A program made the position numbers and the translations under genes. 64,000 bases of DNA from Pseudomonas deceptionensis (GTDB lineage: Bacteria > Pseudomonadota > Gammaproteobacteria > Pseudomonadales > Pseudomonadaceae): NCBI RefSeq assembly GCF_900106095.1, contig NZ_FNUD01000002.1:2067501-2131500 (forward strand), given 5' to 3'. Shown piece after piece: positions 18,170 through 28,057 of this stretch. The notes below the pieces were generated by a model, which had not been told where the DNA came from, made no database searches, and saw nothing but the letters and a program-made list of their open reading frames with translations. Position 1 is the first letter of the stretch; every line of letters begins with the position of its first letter.

Positions 18170-18880
18170 TTAGAACTTTTCTTTGGTCGTCATGTAGCGC
18201 CATTGGCCGACAGGCAGCTTGCCCATCGACACGCCGCCAATACGAATCCGGCGCATGGAAATGACGGTCAGGCCGACGGCCTGGCAGAACAGAGCAATAA
18301 CGCCCGGCTGTGGATTTTTCATCGCAAAGCGTAGGCGGTTTTCACTCTGCCAGCTGGCTTTAACAGCTGGAAGTTCGCGACCCTTGTAGGTCATGCCGTG
18401 ATTGAGCCGGTTCAAACCGTGGGGTGCCATCTCGCCAGAGACTTCAACCACGTACTCCTGCTCGATCTTGGTGGCGTCGGCGGTCAGCTTGCGCACGATT
18501 TTCCAGTCCTGGGTAAACACCAGAAGACCGCTGGCGTTTGCCTGTAGCTCGTTACCAACGCTCAGGCGCAGGAAATGGCCCTTGAGCGGGCGCTTGCCGT
18601 AGCGATGCTCTTCGCTCAGGGTCTCTGGGCCGATCAATGCCAAGGCGCTGTCGGTATCAATGCCGGCAGGAGCGTTGAGCAAAATGGTCACTGGCTCAGG
18701 CGCAGTAGCCTTGGCTTGCGGGTCCAGTTCGACTTTTTGGTTGTCGATCTTGAATTGCGGCTCGTCGATGACTTCGCCATCTACCGTGACCCAGCCACCT
18801 TCAATGAACAGTTCGGCCTCACGGCGGGAGCAGCCGACGAGTTCGATGAGGCGTTTGGAGAGACGTATCGGTTCAGACAT
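18170..18880 (-). CDS. S4-domain RluF/RsuA-type pseudouridine synthase homologue lacking the catalytic Asp
   Basis: 236 aa. The N-terminal S4 RNA-binding domain (about residues 6-50, RLSKRLIELVGCSRREAELFIEGGWVTVDG split by family spacing) is followed by the RsuA/RluF-type fold (LLNAPAGIDTDSA, RYGKRPLKGHF, VSGEM, MRRIRIGGVSMGKLPVGQWR). In active enzymes the core reads GRLDxxxxGLLLLT, with Asp as nucleophile. Here the segment is GNELQANASGLLVFT, placing Gln113 where Asp should be. It should still bind rRNA but probably cannot isomerise uridine. By family it would have modified 23S or 16S rRNA. Confidence 0.82.
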   Translation of the reverse strand: MSEPIRLSKRLIELVGCSRREAELFIEGGWVTVDGEVIDEPQFKIDNQKVELDPQAKATAPEPVTILLNAPAGIDTDSALALIGPETLSEEHRYGKRPLKGHFLRLSVGNELQANASGLLVFTQDWKIVRKLTADATKIEQEYVVEVSGEMAPHGLNRLNHGMTYKGRELPAVKASWQSENRLRFAMKNPQPGVIALFCQAVGLTVISMRRIRIGGVSMGKLPVGQWRYMTTKEKF

Positions 18881-18951
18881 GACAGGGGCCGTAATGGAAT
18901 TGGGCGGCTATTGTACCCGCCTGGCGCCGGTTAAGCCCGGCAACATTTGCC

Positions 18952-19416
18952 TTATGCGCGCGCTGGGCGTTTATACCGCAGGTGCAGCAGCGGATAAGGC
19001 TGCCCCATACCGTCTTTTTCACAGCGCCCGACCACTTCAAAGCCTTGTTTGAAGTAAAAGCCAATGGCCTGCGGGTTTTGTTCATTGACGTCGAGTTGCT
19101 GCGCATTCAGTTCGTGGATGGCGTAGTTGAGCAGTACCTTGCCAACGCCCCGGCCACGGTAATCAGGGTGGATAAAGAGCATTTCGACCTTGCCCGCCGC
19201 CACTCCGGCAAAGCCGGTAATACGTTTTGAGTCCGGGTCCTTGCAGCAGATCAGCATCACGGCATCCAGATAGCGGTCTCTGACCAGGTCGCGTAATTGC
19301 TTGATATAGCTGTCAGGTAAAAAGTCATGGGTAGCGCGTACTGAGGCTTCCCATACGTCGGTTAACTCTTCGAAGTCCGTAAGGCGTGGCGTATGGACGA
19401 ACCATTTTTGTTGCAT
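18952..19416 (-). CDS. GNAT-family N-acetyltransferase
   Basis: 154-aa acetyl-CoA-dependent acetyltransferase. The acetyl-CoA pyrophosphate-binding loop appears as YRGRGVGKVLL (R/Q-x-x-G-x-G/A), preceded by VEMLFIHPDYRG and followed by LDVNEQNPQAIGFYFKQGFEVVGR, the usual GNAT strand-helix ending. The start ATG 19416 has a GGAG ribosome-binding site; the further-upstream in-frame ATG at 19470 is not used. The substrate is unknown. A hairpin separates it from rimO upstream. Confidence 0.87.
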   Translation of the reverse strand: MQQKWFVHTPRLTDFEELTDVWEASVRATHDFLPDSYIKQLRDLVRDRYLDAVMLICCKDPDSKRITGFAGVAAGKVEMLFIHPDYRGRGVGKVLLNYAIHELNAQQLDVNEQNPQAIGFYFKQGFEVVGRCEKDGMGQPYPLLHLRYKRPARA

Positions 19417-19468
19417 CGTACGTGTCTCCTGACACTGATGATGAAAGCGATGGGTAAACAATAGCTGC

Positions 19469-19506
19469 AAAAAAAAGCCCTGACGCGTAGGCGGCAGGGC
19501 TTTTTT
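19469..19506 (-). terminator. Rho-independent terminator after rimO
   Basis: AAAAAAGCCCTG-acgcgtaggcgg-CAGGGCTTTTTT hairpin with A/T tails both ways. It lies downstream of rimO on the minus strand, just before the GNAT gene. Confidence 0.82.
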
Positions 19507-19523
19507 GAGAGGCAGTCGCTGTT

Positions 19524-20861
19524 TTAGATGACTTCAGCCCACAAGTCATACTCGTCGGCGTCGGTCACGCGGCACATGATCTTGTCGCCCGGCTTGATGT
19601 CTTTCTCGGTGGCGATAAACACGTTGCCGTCGATTTCCGGAGCGTCGAAGAAGCAGCGGCCAACAGCACCTTGCTCGTCTACTTCGTCGATCAGGACTTC
19701 GATTTCCTTGCCGATGCGCATCTGCAGGCGTGCAGCACTGATGGCCTGTTGATGGGCCATGAAGCGGTCCCAGCGTTCCTGCTTGACGTCATCCGGCACA
19801 ATGGCCGCGTCCAGCAGGTTGGCAGGTGCGCCTTCTACCGGCGAGTACTGGAAGCAGCCCACGCGATCGAGCTGGGCTTCGGTCAGCCAGTCGAGCAGGT
19901 ACTGGAAGTCTTCTTCGGTTTCGCCCGGGAAGCCGACGATAAAGGTCGAGCGGATGATCAGGTCCGGGCAGATAACGCGCCAGTTCTTGATGCGGGCCAG
20001 GGTTTTGTCTTCAAAGGCCGGGCGCTTCATGGCCTTGAGCACTTTAGGGCTGGCGTGCTGGAACGGGATGTCCAGGTACGGCAGGATCTTGCCGGCCGCC
20101 ATCAACGGGATCAGCTCGTCGACGTGCGGGTACGGGTAGACGTAATGCAGGCGCACCCATACGCCCAGCGAGCTCAAGGCTTCGCACAGCTCGGTCATGC
20201 GGGTCTTGACCGGCGCGCCGTTCCAGAAACCTGTGCGGTATTTCACATCAACGCCGTAGGCGCTGGTGTCCTGGGAAATCACCAGCAGCTCTTTAACGCC
20301 GGCTTTAACCAGGCGCTGGGCTTCGTCGAGGACGTCGCCGACCGGACGGCTGACCAGCTTGCCGCGCATCGACGGGATGATGCAGAAGCTGCAGCTGTGG
20401 TTGCAGCCTTCGGAGATCTTCAGGTAGGCGTAGTGGCGCGGCGTCAGCTTGACGCCTTGAGGCGGCACCAGGTCGATCAGCGGGTTGTGGTTCAGGTTGG
20501 GCGGCACGGCGTCGTGAACGGCGTTGACCACTTGCTCGTACTGCTGCGGACCGGTGACGGCAAGCACGCTTGGGTGCACCTTGCGGATGGCGCTTTCTTC
20601 CACGCCCATGCAGCCGGTCACGATGACCTTGCCGTTTTCCTTGATGGCTTCACCAATCACTTCCAGCGATTCGGCCTTGGCGCTGTCGATAAAGCCGCAG
20701 GTGTTGACCACCACGACGTCAGCGTCCTGGTAGGTGGATACGACGTCGTAGCCTTCCATACGCAACTGCGTAAGGATGCGCTCGGAGTCGACCAGCGCTT
20801 TTGGGCAACCCAGGGAAACGAAGCCGACCTTTGGGGCAGCTGGCGTGGTAACGGTGGACAT
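19524..20861 (-). CDS. rimO: Ribosomal protein S12 methylthiotransferase RimO
   Basis: Radical-SAM enzyme adding a methylthio group to Asp88 of ribosomal protein S12; 445 aa. The N-terminal UPF0004 domain supplies the auxiliary cluster cysteines C19, C55 and C84 (SLGCPK, NTCGF, TGCMG). The radical-SAM motif CNHSCSFC puts C153, C157 and C160 in place, and a C-terminal TRAM domain ends the protein. RimO is distinguished from MiaB by [12 protein letters not shown]. Monocistronic, with terminator. Confidence 0.96.
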   Translation of the reverse strand: MSTVTTPAAPKVGFVSLGCPKALVDSERILTQLRMEGYDVVSTYQDADVVVVNTCGFIDSAKAESLEVIGEAIKENGKVIVTGCMGVEESAIRKVHPSVLAVTGPQQYEQVVNAVHDAVPPNLNHNPLIDLVPPQGVKLTPRHYAYLKISEGCNHSCSFCIIPSMRGKLVSRPVGDVLDEAQRLVKAGVKELLVISQDTSAYGVDVKYRTGFWNGAPVKTRMTELCEALSSLGVWVRLHYVYPYPHVDELIPLMAAGKILPYLDIPFQHASPKVLKAMKRPAFEDKTLARIKNWRVICPDLIIRSTFIVGFPGETEEDFQYLLDWLTEAQLDRVGCFQYSPVEGAPANLLDAAIVPDDVKQERWDRFMAHQQAISAARLQMRIGKEIEVLIDEVDEQGAVGRCFFDAPEIDGNVFIATEKDIKPGDKIMCRVTDADEYDLWAEVI

Positions 20862-21202
20862 GGCGAACCTCGGTATGTAGTGACGTTACATGCCCGTAAA
20901 GGCTGCACGACGAACGGGCGCTTTGGGTCTGCTGGCGCTTTGTTGAGATTCTCAAAAAAGCGGTAGCAGGCTCTTGTGCGCCTCTGATCAAAAAAAGTGC
21001 GCAATTTTAGCTATGGTCAACGCAGTTGACCAGCGTTATACGGGGATTTACGACGAGTGCTGCGCTATGCTGCGCGCCGCCGCGCGAATAGGGTTTTTAA
21101 TCCGTCATATTCCGCGGGTGAGAGTCGCAAAATCAGCGCATGCTGCTGATCAAAAGTAGTGTAGCCATTAAGAATCGCGGTCCAGGGTCGCAGGGGTGGT
21201 TG
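20862..21202. other. Divergent promoter region between rimO and kup
   Basis: 341-bp gap with no supportable ORF. It should hold both promoters. A GCGCG/CGCGC-rich short palindrome occurs near 21073-21090 (GCGCGCCGCCGCGCG). I see no recognisable operator, and no K+-sensing riboswitch that I can identify. Confidence 0.35.
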
Positions 21203-23104
21203 ATGGGGCAGGCAAGCAGTCAGGCAGCAGAAGACGGTCACTCAAAGGCCAAGCCAATCGGGATGCTGGTTGCAGCAGTCGGTGTGGTGTATGGCGATAT
21301 CGGTACCAGCCCGTTATACACCCTCAAAGAGGTGTTTTCCGGCGGGTATGGCGTGCAGGTCAACCATGACGGTGTCTTCGGTATTTTGGCGCTGATCCTG
21401 TGGTCGCTGATCTGGGTGGTCTCGATCAAGTACGTGTTGTTCATTCTGCGGGCCGACAACGAAGGTGAGGGCGGAATCATGGCCCTGACCGCGCTGGCGC
21501 GTCGCGCTGCTTCACCTTACCCCCGGCTGCGGTCGGTACTGGTTATCCTGGGGCTGATCGGAGCTGCGCTGTTTTACGGCGACAGCATGATTACCCCGGC
21601 GATCTCGGTCCTGTCGGCGGTAGAGGGGCTTGAGCTGGCTTTCGACGGGCTGGAGCGCTGGGTAGTGCCACTGGCCCTGATTGTGCTGGTGCTGCTGTTT
21701 TTGATTCAGCGCCACGGTACGGCCAGTATCGGCAAGTTGTTCGGGCCGGTCATGGTGGTGTGGTTTGTGGTGCTGGGTGTGCTCGGGGTCCATGGCATTG
21801 CGCAACATCCTGAAGTGCTCCATGCGATGAACCCGGTATGGGGTGTACGTTTCTTCGTGTCACACCCGGGCATGGGCGTGGCCATTTTGGGGGCTGTGGT
21901 GCTGGCGCTGACCGGTGCCGAAGCGCTGTATGCCGATATGGGGCACTTTGGGCGCAAGCCGATTGCCCGGGCCTGGTTCGTTCTGGTGCTGCCGGCGCTG
22001 GTGCTGAACTACTTCGGTCAGGGCGCTTTGTTGCTGGAGAACCCGGAGGCGGCGCGTAACCCCTTCTACCTGCTGGCGCCAAGCTGGGCGCTGATTCCTT
22101 TGGTAGGGCTGGCGACTCTGGCGACCGTCATTGCCTCTCAGGCAGTGATTTCGGGCGCTTTCTCCCTGACCCGTCAGGCGATTCAGCTCGGTTATATCCC
22201 GCGCATGCATATCCAGCACACCTCGAGTTCCGAGCAAGGCCAGATTTACATCGGCGCGGTGAACTGGTCGCTGATGGTCGGGGTCATTTTGCTGGTGCTG
22301 GGCTTTGAGTCCTCAGGTGCCCTGGCGTCGGCCTACGGGGTAGCGGTGACGGGCACCATGCTGATCACCAGCATTCTGGTGTCTGCGGTGATGCTGCTGC
22401 TGTGGAAGTGGTCCCCAATCCTCACCGTGCCGATCCTGGTGGGTTTTCTGTTGGTGGACGGGCTGTTCTTCATCGCCAACGTGCCGAAAATCTTCCAGGG
22501 CGGTGCGTTCCCGGTATTGGCGGGGATCGTGCTGTTTGTTCTGATGACAACCTGGCGGCGCGGTAAACAGCTGCTGGTGGATCGACTGGACGAAAACGCG
22601 CTGCCGCTGCCGCTGTTTATCAGCAGTATTCAGGTACAGCCGCCGCATCGCGTCCAGGGCACGGCGGTATTTCTGACCGCGCGCCCGGATGCCGTGCCCC
22701 ACGCGCTGTTGCATAACCTGTTGCATAACCAGGTACTGCACGAGCAGGTGGTGTTGCTGACGGTGGTCAACGAAGATTCGCCCCGTGTACCTGCATCACG
22801 GCGATTTGAAGTAGATGCCTATGGAGCGGGTTTTTTTCGGGTGATCCTGCACTTCGGTTTTATGGATGAGCCGGACGTGCCGCAGGCGTTGAAGCTGTGC
22901 CATCTCGATGAACTGGATTTCAGCCCGATGCGCACGACTTACTTCCTTAGCCGGGAGACCGTGATCGCATCCAAGCTGGTAGGTATGGCGCGTTGGCGCG
23001 AAGCGTTGTTTGCTTTCATGCTCAAGAACGCCAACGGCAACCTGCGGTTCTTCAAGCTGCCGGTCAACCGGGTGATTGAGCTGGGTACGCAGGTCGAGAT
23101 GTAG
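21203..23104 (+). CDS. kup: Low-affinity potassium transporter Kup
   Basis: K+/H+ symporter of the inner membrane, 633 aa. The N-terminal signature [22 protein letters not shown] begins near residue 23, and about 12 hydrophobic helices follow up to about residue 430. Conserved motifs include [19 protein letters not shown] and [20 protein letters not shown], followed by a soluble C-terminal domain. ATG 21203 ([12 protein letters not shown]) is preferred to the upstream ATG at 21140, since it follows an AGGGG site and matches Pseudomonas Kup. A strong terminator follows. Confidence 0.96.
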   Translation: MGQASSQAAEDGHSKAKPIGMLVAAVGVVYGDIGTSPLYTLKEVFSGGYGVQVNHDGVFGILALILWSLIWVVSIKYVLFILRADNEGEGGIMALTALARRAASPYPRLRSVLVILGLIGAALFYGDSMITPAISVLSAVEGLELAFDGLERWVVPLALIVLVLLFLIQRHGTASIGKLFGPVMVVWFVVLGVLGVHGIAQHPEVLHAMNPVWGVRFFVSHPGMGVAILGAVVLALTGAEALYADMGHFGRKPIARAWFVLVLPALVLNYFGQGALLLENPEAARNPFYLLAPSWALIPLVGLATLATVIASQAVISGAFSLTRQAIQLGYIPRMHIQHTSSSEQGQIYIGAVNWSLMVGVILLVLGFESSGALASAYGVAVTGTMLITSILVSAVMLLLWKWSPILTVPILVGFLLVDGLFFIANVPKIFQGGAFPVLAGIVLFVLMTTWRRGKQLLVDRLDENALPLPLFISSIQVQPPHRVQGTAVFLTARPDAVPHALLHNLLHNQVLHEQVVLLTVVNEDSPRVPASRRFEVDAYGAGFFRVILHFGFMDEPDVPQALKLCHLDELDFSPMRTTYFLSRETVIASKLVGMARWREALFAFMLKNANGNLRFFKLPVNRVIELGTQVEM

Positions 23105-23119
23105 CCCTGTTTACAGGTA

Positions 23120-23156
23120 CAAAAAAGCCCCGGCTCGCGAGAGTCGGGGCTTTTTG
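23120..23156. terminator. Bidirectional terminator between kup and acvB
   Basis: AAAAAAGCCCCGGCTC-gcga-GAGTCGGGGCTTTTT, a long GC-rich stem with A and T tails between convergent genes. Confidence 0.9.
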
Positions 23157-23166
23157 TATTGGGCGC

Positions 23167-23231
23167 CAGTAGCCGCCGCAGTTACCGGATTGACGAGGGT
23201 TGCACCCTCGTTCCTTCGGCAGCTGCTACAG
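23167..23231. repeat. Short REP pair, family A, overlapping the acvB stop codon
   Basis: CAGTAGCCGCCGCAG on the left and CGGCAGCTGCTACAG on the right form degenerate inverted REP arms, with ACGAGGGTTGCACCCTCGT between them (a perfect ACGAGGG/CCCTCGT hairpin). The right arm includes the TAG stop codon of the following minus-strand gene. Confidence 0.6.
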
Positions 23232-24500
23232 GGGCTGATGTTTCTTGATCAGGTCTACCAGGCGCTGGGCCAGGGCCGGGTAGTTCTCGTCAAAGTGGTG
23301 ACCGCCGGGCAGCTTCAGGCTTTCGCCGACGGCTGTCTTGGCGGTGCAGCCGCTTTCATCGACTTCTTCTGCACCGTAGATGCACACCACTTTGCTGGCA
23401 GGCAGTTTGGACATTTCCTCGCCCGTATCCGCTTCTGCACCGGCCTTGCCGAGCCAGCCATCAACATGGATCTCAAAGCTGCCACTGCGGGCAAAGGCCA
23501 GCAGAATGATAGCGTCGACGCGCTTTTGTTCGGCTTCGGGCAGGCGGTTGAAGGTGGCTGGCAGTACGTCAGCCCCAAACGAGTAGCCGACCAGTACAAA
23601 GCGCTGGGTGCCCCACTTTTGACGGTAGTGCTGCATCAGCTCGGTCAGGTCGGTGGCACTCTGCTCGGGGGTTTTGTGCTGCCAGTAGTAGCGCAGCATG
23701 TCGATGCCCACGACCGGGTAGCCGATCTTGGCCATTTCGCCGGCCACGTCGCGATCCAGGTCGCGCCAGCCGCCGTCACCGGACAGGAAAAGGGTCACGG
23801 TGCTGTTTTGCTGGCCGGCAGGCACTTCGACCACCGGCATGCTCAGCCCGCCGTTTTCATCGCCTACCAGCAATTTGCGCAGTTCGTTGCTCAATACCTG
23901 CGGGTAGTGAATGTCGTAGTCGCTGATGCTGGTCTGGGCATTGGGCTGGTCACGTACGAACGCGGCGCTTGGGTCGTCCGGGTTGTCGTTCCAGGCCACC
24001 AGCCAGTTACCGTGGGCGGCTGTTTTCGGGACGGGCAGGGAGCAGCCGGGCTCTTCAAGCTTGAAACCCACTGACACGGCTTGTGCCTTGTCGTTGCTTT
24101 GCTCGGCCAGCCAGCGCCAGGCCAGGGTTGCGCCCGGGCCGATACCGCTGACCAGGGTTGCAGGGCCCTTGAGTTGCTGTAGCGCGGTTTGCAGCGCCTG
24201 CTGTTGCAGGGTGCAATCGTCCTTGGGCAGGATCACCTGAACCAATTGCGCTTTGCCGCCGCGGCTCAAGGCCAGCAGTTGTTTGTCGTTGAGTGCTTCT
24301 TCGGCCGGGGTGGCGATCACCACTCGGGCCTGGGCTTTTTGACCGGGAGTCACTGTGGTCAGGGTTGAGCCATCGGTTTGGCTCAGGCGTTCTATCGTCG
24401 GTTCTGGGGCGGGGCGATTCCAGAACCAGTAGCCGCCTGCTGCAAGCGCGGCCAGAACTATCAAGGCAAGCAACAAAAACCGCCAGGAACGATGTTTCAT
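23226..24500 (-). CDS. AcvB/VirJ-family alanyl-phosphatidylglycerol hydrolase (PA0919-like)
   Basis: 424-aa exported or membrane-anchored protein. A single N-terminal hydrophobic segment (about residues 7-28) is followed by two VirJ-type alpha/beta-hydrolase halves. The catalytic serine lies in LVGYSFGADVLP, with SGDGGWRDLD shared by VirJ/AcvB proteins and a C-terminal His in LPGGHHFDENY. P. aeruginosa PA0919, next to the alanyl-PG synthase gene, removes Ala from alanyl-PG, and the same pairing exists here. The start ATG overlaps the mprF stop as TAATG, so translation is coupled. The cell therefore encodes synthesis and removal of the cationic lipid in one operon. Confidence 0.9.
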   Translation of the reverse strand: MKHRSWRFLLLALIVLAALAAGGYWFWNRPAPEPTIERLSQTDGSTLTTVTPGQKAQARVVIATPAEEALNDKQLLALSRGGKAQLVQVILPKDDCTLQQQALQTALQQLKGPATLVSGIGPGATLAWRWLAEQSNDKAQAVSVGFKLEEPGCSLPVPKTAAHGNWLVAWNDNPDDPSAAFVRDQPNAQTSISDYDIHYPQVLSNELRKLLVGDENGGLSMPVVEVPAGQQNSTVTLFLSGDGGWRDLDRDVAGEMAKIGYPVVGIDMLRYYWQHKTPEQSATDLTELMQHYRQKWGTQRFVLVGYSFGADVLPATFNRLPEAEQKRVDAIILLAFARSGSFEIHVDGWLGKAGAEADTGEEMSKLPASKVVCIYGAEEVDESGCTAKTAVGESLKLPGGHHFDENYPALAQRLVDLIKKHQPL

Positions 24501-27145
24501 TAACGTTTCACCAATCCAGTCAAGCCGCCTGCAATCAGGGCGGCGGTATCAGCCAGTGCGACCAGCGGATCAAGTCCGGCGGGCACGGCCATATAACGAG
24601 GTTCCCAGTCAGGCTGGAATTTGTCTTTAAAGCGACGCAAACCCTGGAAGTTGTAAAGGTGCTCGCCGCGCTGGAACAGCATCGACCCCAAACGCTGGGT
24701 CAAAGGTGCCCCGCGACGCGGTTGGAGGCCGGACAGCGGTACCATTCCCAGGCTGAAACGTGCGTATCCATGCTTTTTATAATGTTGAATCAGGCCGACC
24801 ATCATGAATTCCATGGTCAGTTTTGGGGCATCCGGGTGGGCGCGCATCAGGTCGAGGCTCGACAGCTCATGGCTGTGGGTCTCAAGCAGGTTGGCGAAAG
24901 CCACCGGTTTGCCTTCAAAGCGAATGATCGCCACGCGAAAGTGCTTGATGTACTCCTCGCTGAACCGTCCGAGGGAGAAGCCTTTTTCGCGCACGTTTTT
25001 ACCGGTGAGCCAGGCATCCGAAATCACCTTAATCTCATCCATCGGTGCTTCGCCCGGCTCATGGATCTCCAGCGACAGGCCATCACGGGTGCCGCGGTTC
25101 CAGGTGTAGCGCAGGTCTTTCATCTCTTTGCCTTTGGCTTCGAGATCAAAGCGGTGCAAGTCGACCCGGGCTTCTTCGCCAAGCTTGATCGCGGTCAGGC
25201 CGATGTCCATATAGAACGGCAGGTTTTCGGCGCGGACCTGATAGAACACCGGGCGAGCATGGTAGGTGTCGCACAGGTCGCGAAACTGCCAGATCAACTC
25301 GGCACGTTGCTGGGGCGGGCCGATAGGGTCGTACAGCGCCACCAGGCTGCGCCCGCGGCGGGCGTACATCAGGTAGGCGTTGTCGTCAGGGTGAAACAGC
25401 AGCGCCTTGTCGCCGGTCAGTGCCAGGCCGCCGTCAGGCTGGTCGGAGGCCAGAAGGATTTTCTCGGCTCTTTGCAGCTCCTCAGCGTCGGGCAAGTGGA
25501 TCACCGGGCGCGCGGTGCGCAGCAGCCAGGTCAGCGACACAATCACCAGCAGCACTGCCGCACCCATCAACGAGCGCAGGCCGCGGGGGGCGTCCGAGTC
25601 GAGGGTGAACTGCCACCACAGTTGATGGCTGTAAGGAACGTCTTGGTAGGCGAACAGCAGCAACCAGATCGAGGCGCCCAGTACGCAGACGCTGGCCACC
25701 AGGTACAGCGGTGAAAACGGCAATTCGGTCAGGCGGCTCGGGCGATAGAACGAGCGGCGGAACAGCCCCAGCAGGCTGGCAGTCAGGACCAGGATGCTGG
25801 CCTCTTCCCAGTCAAAGCCTTTGAGCAGGGAAAGCACGGCACCCACCAGCAGCAAGATCGTGGTCAGCATCCAGGCGGCAGACAGGCGGCGGCGCAGGCC
25901 TTGGGCCAACAGCAAGCACAGTACGCCGATCAGGCTGGCGCCAAAGTGTGAGGCGTCAATCAGGCGATGGGGGATAAGAAAGCCAATGTGCTCAAGCCGG
26001 GTGTCGATCTCGGGTGTGGCGCCGGAGAACAGCAGAACCACACCGGACATGAATACCAGTACCGCCAGAACCGGAGCGGCCAGGCCCGAGGCCACGCGCA
26101 GGCTTTGCCGGGTATGAATCAGGCGTTGAGCTTCGTTCATCAACAGCAGCAGGCAGGCAATCAGCAGCGGCAGAATCACATAGATCATGCGATACAGCAG
26201 CAGGGCGGCGGCCAGCGGCGCGGCACCGAGCTGGTCGGCAAAGGCGGCCAGCAAGATGGCTTCAAAGACCCCGACACCGCCGGGTACGTGGCTGAGTACG
26301 CCGGCAGCCAGTGCCAGCAGATAAACCAGCATGAAGGCGCCAAAAGGCGGTGCTTCGGGCAGCAGCAAATACAGCACGGTGGCCGCAGCGGCGACGTCCA
26401 GTGCAGTGATCACCAATTGCAGGAAGGTCAGGCGCGGGCTCGGCAGGCGTAGCGTGCGACGCCCGGCCTTGACCAGCAGGTTGTCCGGGATCGGTTGCTC
26501 GGTCAGACGTCGGCGATAGATGCCCAGCGCCAACAAGCCAAAAAGCGCCAGAACTGCGAATGCAATCGCACCCAATAGATAAGCAGGGATATGCAGGGCT
26601 GCGGAGGCTGCGGGCAGGTTGCTCAGCGTCGCCAGTGCTGCCAGGGGCGGCAACGCACAGCCCAGTGACAGGCTGGCGAACAGCGTCATGTGGGCAACTT
26701 CTGACGCGCCTACGCCATGACGGGCATACAGGCGATAACGCACGGAGCCGCCCGAGAGCAGCGACAGGCCGATGGCATTGCCGATGGCAAAGGCGGTAAA
26801 GCCGCCCAGGGCCAGGGTTTTGGGTGGCAGCTTGACCCCGGCATACCGGCTGGCAGACCACTCATAGCCGAGCAGGATCAAAAAGCCCACGGCAGTCGCA
26901 GCCACAGCGCCGAGGAGGGCGGGCTTGGGAACTTCCATGATCGAGTCGTGCAGTGCGTACAGATCAAGTTCGCTAAGCAGGTGGCGACACGCAATCAACG
27001 CTATTGCAAACAGCAGCAGCGTGAGTGCCAGGCCAATGGGTTGGCGATACTTGCTCAACAAATCCAGCCAGCGCAAACGGGTCGCGGCGATCGGGTGGGC
27101 TGCTGTAACGGCTTCTTTAAGTTCTGGCGAGTTATCGGGCATCAA
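24500..27145 (-). CDS. mprF: Bifunctional lysyl/alanyl-phosphatidylglycerol synthase and flippase MprF
   Basis: 881 aa, matching the P. aeruginosa alanyl-PG synthase. The N-terminal two-thirds is a flippase-like integral membrane region with about 14 hydrophobic helices (residues about 30-540). The C-terminal cytosolic domain transfers the aminoacyl group from tRNA to phosphatidylglycerol, and shows the DUF2156 blocks RNRGTRDGL-like (YTWNRGTRDGL), GKPVAFANL, SSLDLMRAH and MEFMMVGLIQHYKKHGY. Because the downstream gene is PA0919-like, alanyl- rather than lysyl-PG is the expected product. It gives resistance to cationic peptides and acid. The 250 bp upstream to the tRNA cluster has no visible operator. 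Confidence 0.94.
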   Translation of the reverse strand: MMPDNSPELKEAVTAAHPIAATRLRWLDLLSKYRQPIGLALTLLLFAIALIACRHLLSELDLYALHDSIMEVPKPALLGAVAATAVGFLILLGYEWSASRYAGVKLPPKTLALGGFTAFAIGNAIGLSLLSGGSVRYRLYARHGVGASEVAHMTLFASLSLGCALPPLAALATLSNLPAASAALHIPAYLLGAIAFAVLALFGLLALGIYRRRLTEQPIPDNLLVKAGRRTLRLPSPRLTFLQLVITALDVAAAATVLYLLLPEAPPFGAFMLVYLLALAAGVLSHVPGGVGVFEAILLAAFADQLGAAPLAAALLLYRMIYVILPLLIACLLLLMNEAQRLIHTRQSLRVASGLAAPVLAVLVFMSGVVLLFSGATPEIDTRLEHIGFLIPHRLIDASHFGASLIGVLCLLLAQGLRRRLSAAWMLTTILLLVGAVLSLLKGFDWEEASILVLTASLLGLFRRSFYRPSRLTELPFSPLYLVASVCVLGASIWLLLFAYQDVPYSHQLWWQFTLDSDAPRGLRSLMGAAVLLVIVSLTWLLRTARPVIHLPDAEELQRAEKILLASDQPDGGLALTGDKALLFHPDDNAYLMYARRGRSLVALYDPIGPPQQRAELIWQFRDLCDTYHARPVFYQVRAENLPFYMDIGLTAIKLGEEARVDLHRFDLEAKGKEMKDLRYTWNRGTRDGLSLEIHEPGEAPMDEIKVISDAWLTGKNVREKGFSLGRFSEEYIKHFRVAIIRFEGKPVAFANLLETHSHELSSLDLMRAHPDAPKLTMEFMMVGLIQHYKKHGYARFSLGMVPLSGLQPRRGAPLTQRLGSMLFQRGEHLYNFQGLRRFKDKFQPDWEPRYMAVPAGLDPLVALADTAALIAGGLTGLVKR

Positions 27146-27363
27146 TCACCTCGTGGATCGTGCGCGATAGGATGGAGGCATAGGCTCAAGTTACCAATCC
27201 TTTTGGTCAAAATATTTCTAAATATTTTCAGTTGTTTGCCTGAGGTTCAGGTTTGGCTTCTGGAAAAAAGGTAAATGCTGTCGCAGAGCTTAGACGACCG
27301 AACTTTCAGAAATATGACGTTTAATGTCAATAAACGCTTGGTGCAGACTTTTCGAGCGCGCAC

Positions 27364-27396
27364 AAAAAAGGCCACTCTTTCGAGTAGCCTTTTTCG
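27364..27396 (-). terminator. Terminator of tRNA-fMet copy 1
   Basis: On the minus strand, GGCTACTC-gaaa-GAGTGGCC followed by a run of T residues, just after the tRNA 3' CCA. The same sequence follows copies 2 and 3. Confidence 0.85.
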
Positions 27397-27401
27397 ATGT
27401 T

Positions 27402-27478
<77 letters not shown>

Positions 27479-27491
27479 TCTGTGTGGGCGC

Positions 27492-27519
27492 ATTCTACAG
27501 AGAACCGCTGAGGTGTCAA
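27492..27519 (-). promoter_or_regulatory. Sigma-70 promoter of tRNA-fMet copy 1
   Basis: On the minus strand, TTGACA, 16 bp, TAGAAT, ending 13 bp before the tRNA 5' end. Equivalent promoters precede copies 2 and 3. Confidence 0.8.
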
Positions 27520-27603
27520 CCCTAAATGTCGTAAGCGGTTGAAATACCCGGTTTTAATCCTGGCCTCTCCAATAGTAAGGAGGAGGGCAAAAACACCCGG
27601 GCA

Positions 27604-27634
27604 CAAAAAAGGCCACTCTTTCGAGTAGCCTTTT
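27604..27634 (-). terminator. Terminator of tRNA-fMet copy 2
   Basis: Same GGCTACTC-gaaa-GAGTGGCC hairpin and T-run as copy 1, so copy 2 ends before copy 1 starts. Confidence 0.85.
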
Positions 27635-27640
27635 AATGTT

Positions 27641-27717
<77 letters not shown>

Positions 27718-27729
27718 TCTGTGGAGCGC

Positions 27730-27757
27730 ACTCTACAGTGATGCGGTGGGGAGTCAA
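27730..27757 (-). promoter_or_regulatory. Sigma-70 promoter of tRNA-fMet copy 2
   Basis: On the minus strand, TTGACT, 16 bp, TAGAGT. One base off copy 1 in each hexamer, so it is probably weaker. Confidence 0.7.
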
Positions 27758-27929
27758 CCTTTAATGCATAAATGCAGTAAATAAGATCAAAACAGCAGAA
27801 TTATGGGCGCAGATACTAATTGGCTGTAGCAACTGGCGGGTTGGAGGGTGGTGCGGCCTGCATCGCTGGCAAGTCGGCTCACGCGGGTATGGGGTCTCTG
27901 GTCGGGCAGGGGGACAAAATAGACGCGCA

Positions 27930-27961
27930 CAAAAAAGGCCACTCTTTCGAGTAGCCTTTTT
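27930..27961 (-). terminator. Terminator of tRNA-fMet copy 3
   Basis: Third copy of the GGCTACTC/GAGTGGCC hairpin with T-run. Confidence 0.85.
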
Positions 27962-27968
27962 CGATGTT

Positions 27969-28045
<77 letters not shown>

Positions 28046-28057
28046 TCTGTGTGGTGG

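Noticed and set aside
19671..20966. 431-codon plus-strand ORF over rimO
   Set aside because: rimO motifs are complete on the minus strand; this frame has no recognisable domain.
27820..27880. Fragment resembling half a REP (CTGCATCGCTGGCAAG) between tRNA copies
   Set aside because: Only a partial, unpaired match to family B; too weak to list.
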